A stretch of 64,000 bases of DNA from Acidobacteriota bacterium (GCA_018268955.1 JAFDVO010000007.1:32500-96499); one strand, 5' to 3'. Counted from the stretch's first letter, positions 9,571-19,560 are shown. The notes: a model not told the origin generated them from the letters alone. Program-made: numbers and translations.

Positions 9571-9839
9571 GCACACGGAACGGCGCTGCGCAGCGGTGAA
9601 GACGCTGTAGCGGCGCGGAGCGCAACCGAGTTCCCAGGTCCGGCGCCCGGTTCCGAGTCGCGCGCCTCGAGAGCCTGTACTAATCGGCACGAGCGGAAAT
9701 GTCTTCAGGCCGTCAAGGATGTCGGGTGGCCGACACATCACAGCGCTTGGCGCGGGCGACTACCCCGGCAGTTTCCTGAAGAACCGCGCGGCTCGGCGCA
9801 GACGCGCCACACGGCAGCGGCGATGCTTGTCTCCTCGGC

Positions 9840-11009
9840 ATGAGCCTGTCCGAAGAACAGCGGCCTGCGGACCGCGCCGAGTCGGCGCTGACCGACGACC
9901 TCGATCCGATCGACCAGCTTGGTTCGACGCTGGCGGCCATCTCCTCGGACGTCGCGCGCCGCGAAGAGGCGCTCGACCGTCTCGTCCAGCAGATTGCCGT
10001 CGAGCGCAACCAGTTGCTCGACGCCGTCCTGAACCGCGTGTTCGATGGCTTCTCCGGACTGATTCCATTCGACAGCATCACGTGTGCGTTCCTGGCGGAT
10101 CACGGTGCCGCCACGATCGCGTACTGGAGCCGATCGCGTGACGGGCGGCTCACGGTGCCCGAGGGCACGAACTGCTCGATTCCCGGCAGCGGCTGCTTCG
10201 AGGTGGCGAGCCCCGGAGAGCCGCTGGTCGTGGACCGGCTCGCCACGCTGCTCGCTGCGCGGCCGCGCGCCACGTTCCTGCGACACCTGGTGGACGAGGG
10301 TGCCCGCTCGAGCCTGACGTGTCCACTCGTGGCCGACGGTGCGCTGCTCGGGTTCCTGCTCTTCACCAGCAGTAGCGAAGCGACCTTCGAAGCGCGTCAC
10401 GTCGCGGCCTTCCAGCGCCTCGCCGCGCAGGTCTCCATCGTCGTGCAGAAGACACGCAGCTACGGCGTGGGGCTGACACAGGCACGGCGGCTGCTGGCCG
10501 AGAAGCGGCGTCTCCAGCAGGCAGCGACGACCGATCCGTTGACCGGGGTTCTCAACCGTCGAGGGCTCGACCACGCGCTGGCGCGCGCGTGGCGGCGGGT
10601 GACGCAGGGCCATGGCGGGTTCGGGCTGATCATGTGCGACGTCGATCGCTTCAAGCAGGTGAACGACTCGCACGGCCACCTCACGGGGGACCGCGTGCTC
10701 GGCGAGGTGGCGCGTCGGATGGCCGATGCACTCCGGGCGAACGATGTGTTCGGGCGTTACGGGGGCGAGGAGTTCCTCGCGATCGTGGAGACCACCGACG
10801 AGGCCCGCTTGATGGAAGTGGCCGAGCGCCTCAGGGCCCGCGTCAACGCGACGCCCGTTGCCGGCCTCGACGTCACGGTCAGCGTCGGCATCGCCACGTC
10901 GAGCCAGCAGCCGACGCTCTCCGCCGTGGCGCTGGCGGTCGACCGCGCGCTCTACGCTGCCAAGGCGCGCGGACGCAATCGCTGCGAACTCGCGCCGCGC
11001 GAGCACTGA
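9840..11009 (+). CDS. GAF-GGDEF diguanylate cyclase
   Basis: A 389-residue soluble protein. A GAF sensor domain occupies about residues 40-205. A GGDEF domain follows, with TDPLTGVLNRRG at its start and the catalytic motif as G-G-E-E-F at 308-312, so it should make c-di-GMP. An intact allosteric inhibition site R-A-N-D lies at 299-302, exactly five residues before the active site. No membrane segment, so it responds to a cytoplasmic ligand or to redox. Monocistronic, flanked by simple-repeat gaps. Confidence 0.92.
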   Translation: MSLSEEQRPADRAESALTDDLDPIDQLGSTLAAISSDVARREEALDRLVQQIAVERNQLLDAVLNRVFDGFSGLIPFDSITCAFLADHGAATIAYWSRSRDGRLTVPEGTNCSIPGSGCFEVASPGEPLVVDRLATLLAARPRATFLRHLVDEGARSSLTCPLVADGALLGFLLFTSSSEATFEARHVAAFQRLAAQVSIVVQKTRSYGVGLTQARRLLAEKRRLQQAATTDPLTGVLNRRGLDHALARAWRRVTQGHGGFGLIMCDVDRFKQVNDSHGHLTGDRVLGEVARRMADALRANDVFGRYGGEEFLAIVETTDEARLMEVAERLRARVNATPVAGLDVTVSVGIATSSQQPTLSAVALAVDRALYAAKARGRNRCELAPREH

Positions 11010-11021
11010 CCGGTTCGGATT

Positions 11022-11103
11022 CTCGGGACTCGGGACTCGGGACTCGGGACTCGGGACTCGGGACTCGGAACGCGGGGCTGGGGACTCGGGACTGGGGACT
11101 CGT
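11022..11103. repeat. GGGACTC heptamer array
   Basis: About ten tandem copies of the heptamer GGGACTC (with GGGACTG and GGAACGC variants) lie between two convergent stop codons. No hairpin with a T-run is evident. Confidence 0.85.
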
Positions 11104-11114
11104 GAGCAGGCGTG

Positions 11115-13865
11115 TCACTGCGGGAAACGCATGTCCGCCAGCAGCCCGGCGAACGCGGGGTCGCTGCGAAGCGGATCGAAGGCCGGCCATACCTTCACCA
11201 GCGCAAGCCACGCGTCGCGTTCTGCGTATCCGCGGCGCAGCCACTTGATCGCCTCCGCCGAATCGCCAAGGCTCGCGTACACCTCGGCGACCCAGCCCGG
11301 CCGAAGGTAGTCATGGGCCGCTTCATGGCGCCGGATGCCTGCCTCGAGCCGGCGTCGTGCGTCGGAGTGCTGGCCTGAGGCAGCCAGGACAGCCGCCGCG
11401 TCGAACCCTCGTTGGAGCGGTTGCCGGTCCAGGTAGTCGAGCGCCCGTGCAAAGTCACCCTGCGCGGCATAGACCAGGCCGTGCCCGTAGATGCCGAGCG
11501 GATCGCTCGGGTTGAGTTCGAGGATCTTCTCGAACTGCGCGTGCGCCTTCTCGAACTGCCGCGCCTGGTAGTAGACCCTGCCTGCGCGATATCGCACGAC
11601 AGGCGAGAGCGGGTCGCGCGCGAGAGCCCGCTCGACCAGATCCATTGCCTCCGCTTGTCTCCCCATGAGCGACAGGAAGAATCCGTACTGGTAGAGCGCG
11701 ACGACATAGCCTGGGTTGAGCGAGAGCGCCTGGCGGAATTCGGCGTCGGCCGCGTGCCAGTCCCAGTCTGCCGCATGCGCATACGCGAGCGCGGCATGCC
11801 CCTCGGCGAGCCCAGGGTCGATGGCGATGGCCCGGCCCGCCGCCGCCTTCGCCTTCGGGATCCCATCGGACGGCGCGAGGTTGCCGAAGCCGACCAGTTC
11901 CGCATACGCGTCGGCGAGCCCCGCGTGCGCGAGCGCGTACTTGTGGTCGACAGTCGCAGCCTGCGAGAAGTAGTCGACCGCCCTGAGCAGGTCATCGCGC
12001 GTCCTCCGGTTCCAGAAGAACCGACCCCGCAGGTACAGGTCGTAGGCCTGCGGATCGACCCACCGCGCTTCGAGCGCTCGCGTTTCAGCCGGCAGGATGG
12101 CGACGCCGACTTCCTCGGCGATCTGCCGCGCCAGCATGCGCTGCAGGCTGAACAGATCGGTCGTGTCTCCCTCGTAGCTGCGGGTCCAGACCGTGGCACC
12201 GGTCAGCCCGTGGACCAGTCTGGCGGTAAGCCGGACATGCCTGTCCGTGCGTGCCAGTGAACCCTCGATGATCGCTTCAACCCCCAGTTCGCGGGCGACC
12301 TGCGCGACCGTTCGGTCCGAATGCCTGAAGGACCCAGTGGTCGACCACGACATAACCCGCAACGCCCGAATCCCGGAGAGGTCCGCAATCAGCGCTCCGC
12401 TGACACCGTCGGCAAGGTAGTCCTGGCTGGGATCGCCTGACAGGTTGACGAGTGGCATCACGGCCAGAGACGTGATGCGTGCAGGAACCGCCGCTTCCGT
12501 TCGTGTTTCGGCGGTTCCCGCGCTGCTCGTGCGCCACAGGAGCGTCCCGCCCGCGGCGAGCACCAGCAGCCCCAGCGCGGCCACGAGCATGACGCGCAGC
12601 TGCGAAAGGGTGCCGCGTGTCTGCGCGGCCCTTCCCCGTGGGGACAGTGGCGGAGCAGGCGTATCACTCGGGGTCAGTTGTGACAGGCGCTCGGCGAGCG
12701 TGGCCGCCCCGGCCATGCGTCTGTCCGGCCGGCCGTCAGCGGCGCTGGCGATGAGGGCTCGAAGCCCGGCGTCCGCCACGTCCGCTTCCCAGCCAGGCGC
12801 GAGTGGCCGCCGGAAGTCGCCGACGACGATCTGATAGAGCAGCACGCCGAGTGCGAACACGTCTGACGCCGGCGTCGGCATTTGCCCGAGGAGCAGTTCG
12901 GGCGCCACGTACGTCAGCGATCCCATGACGGTCGCGGGCTCGGTCGCCTGTTCGGAGAAGCCGAGGTTGGTAATGCCGATGCTCGCGAGACGCTCCGGGC
13001 TCAGAAGCGACGCGCTTCCGAAGTCCGCAACCTTGGCGAGCGGAGTGCCGTCCACGCGCGACGAGATGAGGATGTTCGAGGGTTTGAGATCCTTGTGCAG
13101 CACGTCGACCGCGTGCGCGGCGCCGACCGCTTCGCACGCCGCAGACATGATGGCCAGCCGTTCGCGCAGCGGCACCGCCGCCGGGCCGCCCCGTTCATCA
13201 CACCAGTCGGCCAGCGTGATGCCGCCGTAGGCGCTTTCGACCGTGTAGGGTGGCGCGTCGAACTGCCACTCGAGCACGCGTACGTAGTCGTCGCGATCGC
13301 CCAGCACCTCGCGCAGGAGCCGCGAGACGGTGACCTCGCGCTCGAGCCCGAGTCGACGATCCGTGGTGAGCGCGAACTTGAACACGCGCTGCTCGCGCGT
13401 CTTCGCGTGTTCGGCAAGCCAGACCTCGCTGCCGGGCGATCCGAGCGGGCGAAGCAGCCGCCACCCTGGGCGGCGGGGCACCTCACCTCCGGCAACGAAC
13501 ACGACCTCGCCAGGGAACGGGTTCGGCTCGACACAGCGATGGACCGAGGCGGCGAGCCGATAGCCGACCTTCGGCAGCGTGACGATGACGTCCGCGTCCG
13601 CGCCGAGCGCCTTGCGCAGCTTCGACACGGCGGTGGCGAGCGAGCCGTCGACGACCGTCACGCCCGGCCACACAGCGTCGAGCAGCTCGTCCTTGGTCAC
13701 CGCCTCCCCCGCGTGCCGCAGCAGGTAGTGGAGCACGTCGAGCGGCTTCGACTCGACGTCAACGACCCTGCCGTCCACCTTCAACTCGCGTCGACGATCG
13801 TCGTACTGGGCGACTCCAAAGCGCCAGATGGTGAAGCCGTCACCTCGCGCAGGCGGAACAGTCAC
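11115..13865 (-). CDS. Membrane wHTH / Ser-Thr kinase / TolB-like / TPR fusion regulator
   Basis: A 916-residue single polypeptide starting at GTG 13865. Residues 10-105 are an OmpR/CadC-type winged helix (VTKDELLDAVWPG, ATAVSKLRKAL, LPKVGYRL). Residues 130-400 are a Ser/Thr kinase with a glycine-rich loop (GSPGSEVWLA), the lysine strand VFKFAL, the catalytic loop H-K-D-L-K-P-S-N (about 255), DFGSA (about 280) and APEL. One transmembrane helix follows (about 422-444), then a TolB/FlgO-like periplasmic domain (SLAVMPLVNLSGD to about 600) and some eight TPR-like helical pairs to the C-terminus. The topology predicts DNA-binding and kinase parts in the cytoplasm and TPRs in the periplasm. All kinase catalytic residues appear present. 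Target genes are unknown. Confidence 0.9.
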   Translation of the reverse strand: MTVPPARGDGFTIWRFGVAQYDDRRRELKVDGRVVDVESKPLDVLHYLLRHAGEAVTKDELLDAVWPGVTVVDGSLATAVSKLRKALGADADVIVTLPKVGYRLAASVHRCVEPNPFPGEVVFVAGGEVPRRPGWRLLRPLGSPGSEVWLAEHAKTREQRVFKFALTTDRRLGLEREVTVSRLLREVLGDRDDYVRVLEWQFDAPPYTVESAYGGITLADWCDERGGPAAVPLRERLAIMSAACEAVGAAHAVDVLHKDLKPSNILISSRVDGTPLAKVADFGSASLLSPERLASIGITNLGFSEQATEPATVMGSLTYVAPELLLGQMPTPASDVFALGVLLYQIVVGDFRRPLAPGWEADVADAGLRALIASAADGRPDRRMAGAATLAERLSQLTPSDTPAPPLSPRGRAAQTRGTLSQLRVMLVAALGLLVLAAGGTLLWRTSSAGTAETRTEAAVPARITSLAVMPLVNLSGDPSQDYLADGVSGALIADLSGIRALRVMSWSTTGSFRHSDRTVAQVARELGVEAIIEGSLARTDRHVRLTARLVHGLTGATVWTRSYEGDTTDLFSLQRMLARQIAEEVGVAILPAETRALEARWVDPQAYDLYLRGRFFWNRRTRDDLLRAVDYFSQAATVDHKYALAHAGLADAYAELVGFGNLAPSDGIPKAKAAAGRAIAIDPGLAEGHAALAYAHAADWDWHAADAEFRQALSLNPGYVVALYQYGFFLSLMGRQAEAMDLVERALARDPLSPVVRYRAGRVYYQARQFEKAHAQFEKILELNPSDPLGIYGHGLVYAAQGDFARALDYLDRQPLQRGFDAAAVLAASGQHSDARRRLEAGIRRHEAAHDYLRPGWVAEVYASLGDSAEAIKWLRRGYAERDAWLALVKVWPAFDPLRSDPAFAGLLADMRFPQ

Positions 13866-13922
13866 GCCACAACTCTACCTTGCGCCTCGCGCGGATACGC
13901 GCGCGAATTCAGGGCTCCTCCA

Positions 13923-14852
13923 TTAGCTCGACCGTCGTGCGCGACGACGAGTGGCTGCGGCGACCATGCCGAGACCGACAAGGGTGAGCGTTCCCGGTTC
14001 CGGCACCGGGACCTCCGCCGCCAGGAACTGGCCGGAGGACGATTGGAACGTGAGCCCGTTCAGGTTGGTGAATCCGAACGTGGCCGTGTGCGAGAAGTCG
14101 CTCACCTGCGGAACGAGGCTCAGTTGCTGGTTGTAGGTGGCCGTGGAGAGTTGCAGTTCGACGAGGTAGATCTGGTTCGCGACCGCGTTCAACGTGCCGC
14201 GCAGGCTCATGTCGACAGGGAACACCGTCCCTGATGAGTTCACGGTGCAGTCCGCGCTCGGAATCCCGTAGATCGTGCACCCGCCTGATGTCGCGCCCCG
14301 CACCGCCTCGATGTCCCACGCGGAACCAGCGACGAACGGGAAGGGCGAACCGGCGCCGTTGTACGCGACGTACTGGGTGTCGCCCAGGCTGGCGAAGTAG
14401 TTACTCCACGAGGTCACGTCGTAGATCCGGACCGAGGGTTCGACGTACACCATGCCGCCACCCACGGTGTTGCTCAGCGAACCGTCGACCGCGAGCGCGA
14501 AGTCGACGGCGGCCGATCCACTGAAGGTGATGAACTCCCAGCCGATCGCCGTCGCGGTGAACCCCTTCGTGGATGTGGCATCCACTTTCAGCTGCCCGGT
14601 CGTCATGTCCACCGAGGCGTGCGCAGCCCCGCTGGTTCCCGTCACGCTGGCGGTCGTGGTCGGGCCCGGGGCGAGGCTGACCGACTGGGTCGCCGCGGTC
14701 GGGGCAGTGGTGCCGTCGATATTGGTCACCGCCTGCACCTGGGCCTGGGCATTCACGGGGAAGACGATGGAGGACGCGGCCGCGTGGCCGGTGCTCATGG
14801 TAACAAGCAGGCCGACGGCCGCCGCTGTCGAGCGCGCGAGGCTGTTTCGCAT
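13923..14852 (-). CDS. PEP-CTERM sorting domain protein
   Basis: A 309-residue exported protein with a signal peptide (cleavage near HAAA, residue 26) and a classical C-terminal PEP-CTERM signal: V-P-E-P-G-T followed by a short hydrophobic helix and the basic tail RRRARR. Known PEP-CTERM proteins are processed by an exosortase during export; no exosortase gene is visible here. The middle is Thr/Ser/Ala-rich beta-type sequence without a recognised domain. It is divergent from the exporter operon across a 279-bp gap, in which only a short direct repeat (TTCTAAAGAC twice, about 14955-14975) stands out. Confidence 0.9.
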   Translation of the reverse strand: MRNSLARSTAAAVGLLVTMSTGHAAASSIVFPVNAQAQVQAVTNIDGTTAPTAATQSVSLAPGPTTTASVTGTSGAAHASVDMTTGQLKVDATSTKGFTATAIGWEFITFSGSAAVDFALAVDGSLSNTVGGGMVYVEPSVRIYDVTSWSNYFASLGDTQYVAYNGAGSPFPFVAGSAWDIEAVRGATSGGCTIYGIPSADCTVNSSGTVFPVDMSLRGTLNAVANQIYLVELQLSTATYNQQLSLVPQVSDFSHTATFGFTNLNGLTFQSSSGQFLAAEVPVPEPGTLTLVGLGMVAAATRRRARRSS

Positions 14853-15131
14853 GGTGGACTCCCGCGTCGGTAGGGTCGCAACCCTCGTGGCCGCGACCTC
14901 GCAGTTGACGCGCGCCAGACAATGGCCCGAACCGCGCTGACGTGTCCTGACGCGGTTCTAAAGACTTCTAAAGACCGCTCGTCCTGCCAAAACGTCCGTT
15001 CGTCGGGGAACTCCACCTCGAGGCGCCGCGTCCCGGTACCATCGGGATGTCGATTCCGTGTCGACGTGTCCGACAAGCCTGCAGGTCCGGAACGTCGCCC
15101 GCACTCGGACCGTCCTATCTGAGCAACTCGA

Positions 15132-16349
15132 ATGCCGCCTTCGCTCAAAGACGAACTCGCCGCCCTGAAGATCGAACGTCCACCGGAACGACAGGCCAGG
15201 CCCTGGATCAAGTGGCTCGTCCTGCTCGTCGCGCTTGCGTTGCTGGGGGCCGCCGCGATGCGGTATGCCAGCCGGCCCCGTCCTGTCGAGGTGGAGACCG
15301 CAGCAGTCAGCCAGCGTGCCGCTGGCGTGCAGGCCTCGGTGCTGAACGCCTCCGGCTATGTCACCGCCCGTCGTCGCGCCACGGTGTCGTCGAAGATCAC
15401 CGGGAAGGTCGTCGAAGTGAACGTCGAGGAAGGGATGGCCATCCGGGACGGGCAGGTGCTTGCCAGGCTGGACGACTCCCAGTTCAGGGCTGCCCTCGCC
15501 CTGGCAGAGGCGCAGGCCGATGCCGCACGGCGGAACCTGCGCGAGAGCGAGGTGCGCCTCACCGAGGCACGCCTCGCGCTGACGCGCGCCGAGAAGCTGT
15601 CGGCCGACCGCCTCAACACCCAGGCGGACCTCGACACCGCACGCGCCAACGTCGACGCGTACGTGGCTCGCATCGACGCGGCCCGCGAGCAGGTGCGGGT
15701 CGCCGAGCGGCAGATCGATGTCGAGCGCGAGAACCTCAACAACACCATCGTCCGCGCGCCGTTTGCGGGGATTGCGGTCTCGAAGGACGCGCAACCGGGA
15801 GAGATGGTCTCCCCGAACTCCGCCGGCGGTGGCTTCACGAGGACCGGTATCTGCACGCTCGTGGACATGCGTTCGCTCGAGGTCGAAGTGGACGTCAACG
15901 AGACCTACATCAACCGCGTCGAGGATGGGCAGCCGGTCAGCATCGTGCTGAACGCCTATCCCGACTGGCAGATCCCCGGGCACGTGATCACCACGGTTCC
16001 GAAGGCCGATCGCCAGAAGGCGACGGTGCTGGTCCGGATCGGTTTCGAGGCGCTGGACCCCCGCATCCTCCCGGACATGGGCGTGAAGGTGACATTCATG
16101 AAGCAGGCCGACACGCAGGCCGCCGCGGACCGGCCCGTGATGCTCGTGCCGAAGAACGCGATCCGCACGGAGGGTGACAGGGCGTACGCCTGGGTCGTCA
16201 ACGCGGGCGTGGTCGAGCGCCGTGCTGTTCGGACCGGTGGCACGGATGGCGACAAGCTCGAGGTGATCGCCGGGTTGACATCCGGCGAACGGGTCATCGT
16301 TGCCCCACCGGCAGGACTCGCCACTGGCGCGGTCGTCACGACGAAGTAG
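15132..16349 (+). CDS. Efflux RND/MacA-type periplasmic adaptor subunit
   Basis: A 405-residue membrane-fusion protein. One N-terminal membrane anchor (about 24-42) is followed by the first lipoyl half-motif (ASGYVTARRRATVSSKITGKV), a long alpha-helical hairpin rich in Ala/Arg/Glu (about 110-195), the second lipoyl half (NNTIVRAPFAGIAVSKDAQPGEMV) and a beta-barrel domain. It heads a four-gene operon with an ATPase 9 bp downstream and two permeases, the arrangement of MacAB-like exporters. No outer-membrane TolC gene is adjacent. Confidence 0.92.
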   Translation: MPPSLKDELAALKIERPPERQARPWIKWLVLLVALALLGAAAMRYASRPRPVEVETAAVSQRAAGVQASVLNASGYVTARRRATVSSKITGKVVEVNVEEGMAIRDGQVLARLDDSQFRAALALAEAQADAARRNLRESEVRLTEARLALTRAEKLSADRLNTQADLDTARANVDAYVARIDAAREQVRVAERQIDVERENLNNTIVRAPFAGIAVSKDAQPGEMVSPNSAGGGFTRTGICTLVDMRSLEVEVDVNETYINRVEDGQPVSIVLNAYPDWQIPGHVITTVPKADRQKATVLVRIGFEALDPRILPDMGVKVTFMKQADTQAAADRPVMLVPKNAIRTEGDRAYAWVVNAGVVERRAVRTGGTDGDKLEVIAGLTSGERVIVAPPAGLATGAVVTTK

Positions 16350-16358
16350 GAGCAAGCG

Positions 16359-17051
16359 ATGGCAGACACGCCCCTGGTGCGCATCCGCGACGTTCACAAG
16401 TTCTACACGCGAGGCAGCGAGCGCGTGGACGTGCTCAAGGGTGTCAGCCTCGACATCCCGCACGGCGATTTCCTCGCGCTGATGGGGCCTTCCGGCTCCG
16501 GGAAGACGACGCTGCTCAACATGCTGGGCGGGATCGATTCGCCGACGCAGGGAGTGATCGAGGTTGGCGGCGTCTCAATCGGCAGCCTGTCCGGGAGCGC
16601 CCTCGCACGCTGGCGCGCCGCGCACGTGGGGTTCGTCTTCCAGCTGTACAACCTCCTCCCCGCGCTGACCGCCGAGCGCAACGTGGAACTGCCGCTGCTG
16701 CTCACGAAGCTCTCGCGCCGTGAACGCCGCGCGCGCGCCCAGCTCGCGTTGAAGGTCGTCGGCCTGGCGGAGCGGGCGAACCACTATCCTCGCCAGCTTT
16801 CGGGTGGCCAGGAGCAGCGGGTCGGCATTGCCCGCGCCATCGTCACGGACCCGACCCTGCTGCTCTGCGACGAGCCGACCGGCGACCTGGACCGCAAGTC
16901 GGGGGACGAAATCCTCGAGCTGCTGCAGGCGCTGAACAGCGAGTACGGCAAGACCATCGTGATGGTCACCCACGATCCGCGCGCCGCGGACCGGGCGAGG
17001 CACACGCTGCACCTGGACAAGGGTGTGCTCGTGGAGAACGTGAGCGCATGA
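16359..17051 (+). CDS. ABC transporter ATP-binding protein (MacB/LolD-like)
   Basis: A 230-residue ATPase. Walker A is G-P-S-G-S-G-K-T at 43-50, the Q-loop follows in VFQLYNLLPALTAERN, the signature is LSGGQEQR near residue 147 and Walker B is LLLCDEPTGDLD near 167-178, with the H-loop in MVTHDPR. The second Q of the usual LSGGQQQR is E here. Its ATGA stop overlaps the start of the first permease, so the subunits are translationally coupled. It powers either export of a small molecule or lipoprotein-type mechanotransmission with the FtsX permeases. Confidence 0.94.
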   Translation: MADTPLVRIRDVHKFYTRGSERVDVLKGVSLDIPHGDFLALMGPSGSGKTTLLNMLGGIDSPTQGVIEVGGVSIGSLSGSALARWRAAHVGFVFQLYNLLPALTAERNVELPLLLTKLSRRERRARAQLALKVVGLAERANHYPRQLSGGQEQRVGIARAIVTDPTLLLCDEPTGDLDRKSGDEILELLQALNSEYGKTIVMVTHDPRAADRARHTLHLDKGVLVENVSA

Positions 17052-18196
17052 AGTTCCTGCCGCTCGTGTGGAAGAACATCTGGCGACGGAAGTTCCGGAC
17101 CACCTTCACGCTCCTCGCCATCTTCATCGCGTTCCTGCTGTTCGGGATCCTGATGACGATCCGGAATTCCTTCGCGCTGGGCGTGGAGATCGCGGGGCTC
17201 GATCGCCTTGTGCTGATCAACAAGGTGAGCCTCATCATGCCGCTGCCGTACTCCTACATGGCGCGGCTGCAGGCCGTGGACGGCGTCGACGTCGTCACGC
17301 ACAACACCTGGTTCAACGGCATCTATCAGGACCCGGCCAACTTCTTCGCGAACATCGCCGTCGATCCCGAGCCGTTCATGAAGATCTACCCGGAGTACAG
17401 GCTCCCGGCAGATCAGATGAAGGCCTGGCTGGACGATCGGCAGGGCGCGGTCGTCGGCCGCGACCTGGCGAACCGCTTCGGCTGGAAGGTCGGTGATCGT
17501 GTGCCGCTGCAGGGCACCATCTTCAGGCCCAAGGTGGGTGACGTGTGGGAGTTCAACATCAGCGGCATCTATGATGCCGATCCCGCCGTGGACAAGACGC
17601 AGTTCTTCTTCCGCTACGACTACCTCGAGGAGAACCGCACGATCCTGAAGGGGGAGGTCGGCTGGTACATCGTGAAGATCGCCGATGGTTCACGTGCGGT
17701 CGAGATGAGTCGCCAGTTCGACGCCATGTTCGAGAACTCGTCGGCCGAGACGAAGACCACGACGGAGAAGGGGTTCGTCGAGAGCTTCGCGAAGCAGGTG
17801 GGTGACATCGGCTCGATCATGATCGCGGTGTCATCGGTGGTGCTCGTGATGTTCGGTCTCGTGGCAGCCAGCACGATGGCGCAGTCGGTCCGCGAGCGCA
17901 CCGCCGAACTCGCCGTGCTGAAGACCCTCGGCTTCACGGGCCCCGCGGTTCTCGCGCTCGTCCTCGCCGAATCGCTCTTCATCGTCGGTCTCGGTGGCGG
18001 CCTCGGCCTCACGCTCGCCTGGCTGATTGCGCAGCAGGGCGATCCCACCGGCGGGCTGCTCGCCATCTTCGTGCTGCCGGCGCGCGATGTCTGGATGGGG
18101 GTGGGCCTGATGCTCACGATGGGGCTGCTGGCGGGCGTGATGCCCGCCGTCGCCGCGATGCGGCTGAAGATCGTCGACGCGCTCAGAAGGAACTGA
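17048..18196 (+). CDS. FtsX-like ABC permease, first subunit
   Basis: A 382-residue permease with four membrane segments: one near residues 18-40, a large periplasmic domain of about 200 residues, and three close to the C-terminus (about 260-285, 300-335, 345-370). The FtsX core ASTMAQSVRERTAELAVLKTLGF is present. It overlaps the ATPase gene by 4 bp and ends 1 bp before the next permease start. Confidence 0.92.
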   Translation: MKFLPLVWKNIWRRKFRTTFTLLAIFIAFLLFGILMTIRNSFALGVEIAGLDRLVLINKVSLIMPLPYSYMARLQAVDGVDVVTHNTWFNGIYQDPANFFANIAVDPEPFMKIYPEYRLPADQMKAWLDDRQGAVVGRDLANRFGWKVGDRVPLQGTIFRPKVGDVWEFNISGIYDADPAVDKTQFFFRYDYLEENRTILKGEVGWYIVKIADGSRAVEMSRQFDAMFENSSAETKTTTEKGFVESFAKQVGDIGSIMIAVSSVVLVMFGLVAASTMAQSVRERTAELAVLKTLGFTGPAVLALVLAESLFIVGLGGGLGLTLAWLIAQQGDPTGGLLAIFVLPARDVWMGVGLMLTMGLLAGVMPAVAAMRLKIVDALRRN

Positions 18197-18197
18197 C

Positions 18198-19388
18198 GTG
18201 TACTGGCTCAGGCAGACACTCGTCATCATGCTGCTGAACCTGCGGACGATCCCGCAGCGGCTCAACTCCTCCGCGGTCGCTATCGTCGGCATTGCCGGCG
18301 TCGTCGTGGTGTTCGTGTCGGTGCTGTCCATCGCGTCCGGATTCTCGATGGCGATGCAGGGGTCAGGGTCGCGAGGACGCGCGCTGGTGATGCGGAGCGG
18401 CGCGGACAGCGAGATGACGAGCGGCCTCTCGGGCACGGAGGTCGACGTGATCCGCCAGGCTCCCGGCTTGGCGAGGGAGGGGCAGCTGGCTCTCACCTCC
18501 GCCGAGCTCTACGTCATCATCGACCTGCCGAAGAAGTCGGCGCCCACCTCGTCGGCCAACGTCCCGATGCGCGGCATCGAGCCTATGGGCGTCACCATCC
18601 GTCCGGAGGTCTCGCTCATCGCCGGCCGCATGTTCCGGTTCGGCACGAACGAAGTGATCGCCGGACGCGGGGCGAACGGGCAGTTCGTGAACCTGAACGT
18701 CGGGGACACCGTTGTCTCGGGCCAGAACCGGTGGGAGGTGGTCGGGATCTTCGAGGCCGATGGCGGGGTGAGCGAGACGGAGATCTGGTGTGACGCCCGG
18801 GTCCTGCAGGGCGTCTACCGGCGCGGCAACACCTATCAGTCGCTGCTCGCCAGCCTCGAGACGCCCGAGGCGTTCGACACCTTCAAGGACTGGCTCACCG
18901 CCAACCCGCAGCTGAACGTCTCCATCCGTCGCGAGAACGAATACTACGCGGGCCAGTCGCAGACGCTGACGCGCCTCATCCAGACGATTGGCTTCGGTAT
19001 CGCCGCGTTGATGGGCATTGGCGCGGTGTTCGGCGCGATCCTGACCATGTACACCGCCGTGGCGACACGCGCTCGCGAGATCGCGACGCTGCGGGCGCTC
19101 GGGTTCGACACCAGCTCCGTCGTGGTCTCCGTGCTTGTCGAATCGATGGTGCTTGGTGCCATCGGTGGCGTGATCGGCGGGGCCGCCGCGTACGCCGGGT
19201 TCAATGGCTACCAGGCGTCAACGATCAACTTCCAGACGTTCAGCCAGGTGGCATTCGCGTTCCGCGTCACGCCGCAACTGCTGGTCCTCGGCCTCACGTA
19301 CGCGCTCGCGATGGGCCTCGTTGGCGGCCTGCTTCCCGCGTTGCGCGCCGCGCGGTTGCCGATCCCGTCGGCGCTTCGGGAGCTCTAG
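18198..19388 (+). CDS. FtsX-like ABC permease, second subunit
   Basis: A 396-residue permease starting at GTG 18198. It has the same topology as its neighbour: an N-terminal helix, a periplasmic MacB-type domain, and three C-terminal helices with the core TRAREIATLRALGFDTSSVV. Two different permeases with one ATPase and one adaptor imply a heterodimeric membrane part. The last gene of the operon; a simple-repeat gap follows. Confidence 0.92.
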   Translation: MYWLRQTLVIMLLNLRTIPQRLNSSAVAIVGIAGVVVVFVSVLSIASGFSMAMQGSGSRGRALVMRSGADSEMTSGLSGTEVDVIRQAPGLAREGQLALTSAELYVIIDLPKKSAPTSSANVPMRGIEPMGVTIRPEVSLIAGRMFRFGTNEVIAGRGANGQFVNLNVGDTVVSGQNRWEVVGIFEADGGVSETEIWCDARVLQGVYRRGNTYQSLLASLETPEAFDTFKDWLTANPQLNVSIRRENEYYAGQSQTLTRLIQTIGFGIAALMGIGAVFGAILTMYTAVATRAREIATLRALGFDTSSVVVSVLVESMVLGAIGGVIGGAAAYAGFNGYQASTINFQTFSQVAFAFRVTPQLLVLGLTYALAMGLVGGLLPALRAARLPIPSALREL

Positions 19389-19407
19389 GGCACGGACAGG
19401 TCGTGAG

Positions 19408-19560
19408 GGATGCAGAAATGCAGAAATGCAGAAATGCACAAATGCAGCAATGCAGCAATGCACAAACGCATCTGTGGCAGCGACCCGAGTCCCGAATCCC
19501 CAGCCCCCAGTCCCGAGTCCCGAGTTCCCAGTCCCCAGTCCCAGTCCCGAGCGAGTCCCC
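19408..19560. repeat. GCAGAAAT and CCCGAGTC simple repeats in a convergent gap
   Basis: About seven copies of an 8-bp GCAGAAAT/GCAGCAAT unit are followed by about ten copies of a CCCGAGTC/CCCCAGTC unit, the complement of the GGGACTC array seen near 11 kb. It lies between the stop codons of the permease and histidine kinase genes. Confidence 0.8.

Noticed and set aside
14853..14960. Sigma-54 promoter for the PEP-CTERM gene
   Set aside because: A TGGCGCG...CTGC sequence was seen, but the distance between the GG and GC elements is two bases too long for a -24/-12 promoter.
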